A DNA stretch of 64,000 nucleotides, taken from Macrolepiota albuminosa. Taxonomy: Eukaryota > Basidiomycota > Agaricomycetes > Agaricales > Agaricaceae. The notes beneath the pieces were generated by a model. It saw nothing but the letters and a program-made list of their open reading frames with translations, made no database searches and had not been told where the DNA came from. A program made the translations under genes and the position numbers. The stretch spans positions 481,074 to 545,073 of the forward strand of contig JAMWFC010000132.1 in assembly GCA_027475525.1 (NCBI GenBank), written 5' to 3'. This document shows positions 62,479-64,000 of the stretch, one piece after another; the first letter of the stretch is position 1, and each line of letters starts with the position of its first letter.

Positions 62479-62946
62479 TTAAAGAGCTGTTACATTAAAA
62501 AGTAATGGAAGATTTTTTTCATCATTGGCTGCCATGCCTCTATCTATCTCTTCTGCCATCACAATAAATAGCAGTGGAAGGTTTTCTTTGTCCTTATTTG
62601 CTATATGTCCACCCCTCCAGACTTCTGTTTGTCTGCTATCACTGGCTGCCATGGTCTTGATCACTGTTAGTCCTTCTGCTTCTTCATCAATAATGAATAG
62701 AGGTGGCAAAGAATCATCATCCATTTTCTCTTCTGCAGGAATGAACAAAGGGGGCAAATCATTGTCTTCTATTTCCTCTTCTGCATAAATGAACAAAAAA
62801 AGCAAAAAATCCTCTTTCATCTGCTTTTCCACAGGAATGAACAAAGGCAGCAAAGATTTGTCTTCCATCTTGTCATCCATCACAATGAACAAAGGAGGGA
62901 TACCCTTTAAGTCAGGGTCACTAATAGATGGATTAGAGATATTCAC
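62479..62946 (-). CDS. Unknown ORF with a 16-residue tandem repeat (xLPPLFI..EE..)
   Basis: A 155-codon minus-strand frame starting ATG at 62946. It contains four consecutive 16-residue units of the type (S/D)LPPLFIPAEEKMDDD, followed by two looser units ending NLPLLFIV and NLPLLFNV. The DNA period is exactly 48 bases (the phrase aatgaacaaa occurs at 62740, 62788, 62836 and 62884). The repeats alternate a hydrophobic core (LPPLFI) with acidic residues. No family was recognised. It could be a real small protein, an exon of a larger gene, or a minisatellite that happens to be open; the in-frame length makes the last less likely. Confidence 0.35.
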   Translation of the reverse strand: MNISNPSISDPDLKGIPPLFIVMDDKMEDKSLLPLFIPVEKQMKEDFLLFLFIYAEEEIEDNDLPPLFIPAEEKMDDDSLPPLFIIDEEAEGLTVIKTMAASDSRQTEVWRGGHIANKDKENLPLLFIVMAEEIDRGMAANDEKNLPLLFNVTAL

Positions 62947-64000
62947 TGGTTGTTGTCAGTTTTCCTCAGCTCTATGAATGTCTGGCAGATATAAGCTGCT
63001 GAGGTGGAAGGAAGTTGGGATGCTGGTTGAACCACAATGCAAAAGTGTTTCATTGTAGGGTCATACATCAGTTCAGATTTACTCTAACTATAGAGGTGGT
63101 GAAATAGATGTTGTAGATTTAAGGGTTTGATATGCATCAAGGATGGCCATTGGAGAGAGTTGACATCAGGAAAAGTGGTAAGATGGGCCATGGAGAGGCA
63201 GTCTTGAGGATCAGGCTGCTCACCATCAATATTGTTGATATGGGACTCGATGCCTGTCAATTGGCCCATCCAAGCAGGATCCACGGACCTGGCAATGGAA
63301 CTGACAACAGAAGCAGCAATGGACTTGCTGCCAGCAAACAGGCAGATCATATCATTGGCTGTTGGCACATGTTCTATCCTATCTAACAATCGCCACTTGT
63401 TTAAGGCTAAAAGTGTCTGCTAGTGGCCCCTGGCAGATCTACTACCTGCAAACACATGGAGCAAATTGTCTGGTAGTGGGACAGACCCCATTCTATCTGC
63501 AGATAGCAATGTTATGGGCAGCCAGTGGTTGCATGCCAAGAAGCTTTCAAGAGAGTAGAAGCCTTGCTGATGTATGAGAAAGCAATGCTTTAATGTTTTA
63601 TTGCTTAAGACCTGAACATCTTCTCAGCCAATATGATTTCACCAATCACAGCTATACAGATTTCTGATTAGACCTTGACAGCTATCAACAAACTCTAGGA
63701 TCTCTGTAAACAAGGTTTGCTGATTTTAGAAAGGAAAAAATTAGCTCATGCTTTTGATAATGTCTGGGACATTGCAGACCACATTATTCAGTGATGCAGC
63801 CTTCAGAGATGACAATACAAAGTTCTATGGCACAATACCAACTCCTTGTCTAGATGCTGAATAATCCATGCCTCTTCCACTTCAAGACTTGGTGCAAGAA
63901 TAGAAAGTGCTGCAATGAGGCGTAACTCAATGTAGTCAACAACCTCTTGCAAATTTTCTAGTACAGTAGCTTAGGACAGAACATTATATAGTACAGACAC
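62947..64000. other. No gene recognised; probable decayed repeat DNA to the window end
   Basis: Open frames at 63084-63389 (-) and 63132-63577 (+) overlap and show no known domain. The phrases ctgccagcaaacaggcagatc and similar recur loosely (63330, 63450), as in the 59.7-60.8 kb repeat-rich stretch. Confidence 0.35.

Overview
The window looks like nuclear DNA of a basidiomycete mushroom-forming fungus (Agaricomycetes). The genes carry many introns of 46-66 bases with GT...AG (twice GC...AG) borders. The gene families are typical of that group: a NACHT-WD40 STAND receptor, a fungal flavin-dependent halogenase, a hemerythrin-like protein, a Methyltransf_2 O-methyltransferase and two MFS transporter types. 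The DNA between genes is AT-rich and full of decayed transposons (PIF/Harbinger, Helitron, Copia, Gypsy, small LTR elements). No species can be named from the sequence alone.

Layout. 0-3 kb holds a decayed PIF/Harbinger transposase, degenerate repeats and a 215-base foldback element. 3-10 kb is a gene island: hemerythrin (+), O-methyltransferase (+), a multi-pass membrane protein (-) and a GC-rich zinc-cluster protein (+). 11.0-18.3 kb is one large AT-rich STAND/NLR-like gene (-) with 29 near-identical WD40 repeats. 19.9-23.9 kb has a glutathione S-transferase pseudogene and an intact DHA2-type transporter (+). 24-36 kb is transposon land: a 1.9-kb LTR element with target duplication, a solo LTR with target duplication, minisatellites, and a broken Helitron joined to the 3' end of a Copia element. 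36.6-46.4 kb is a second gene island: AMP-binding adenylating enzyme (-), duplicated DNA with halogenase fragments and a 100-N gap, an ACS-type transporter (-) and an intact flavin-dependent halogenase (+). 47-64 kb is again transposon-derived: Copia with its catalytic segment deleted, Gypsy pol copies on both strands, a gag-only terminal-repeat element, tRNA-like SINE heads and a long hairpin.

How genes may work together. The halogenase, AMP-binding enzyme, O-methyltransferase and two transporters (plus a dead GST) are the kinds of genes found in a fungal secondary-metabolite cluster making a chlorinated, methylated product. Here they would be spread over about 42 kb by transposon insertions. 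Co-membership is inference. The STAND gene is a probable intracellular receptor of the fungal self/non-self recognition type.

Main caution. At least 16 exact head-to-tail duplications of precisely 77 bases are scattered through genes, transposons and intergenic DNA. Removing one copy restores the reading frame of both the zinc-cluster gene and the STAND gene. A constant unit length in unrelated sequence points to an assembly artefact (contigs joined without collapsing a 77-base overlap), so frameshifts at these places should not be read as biology.
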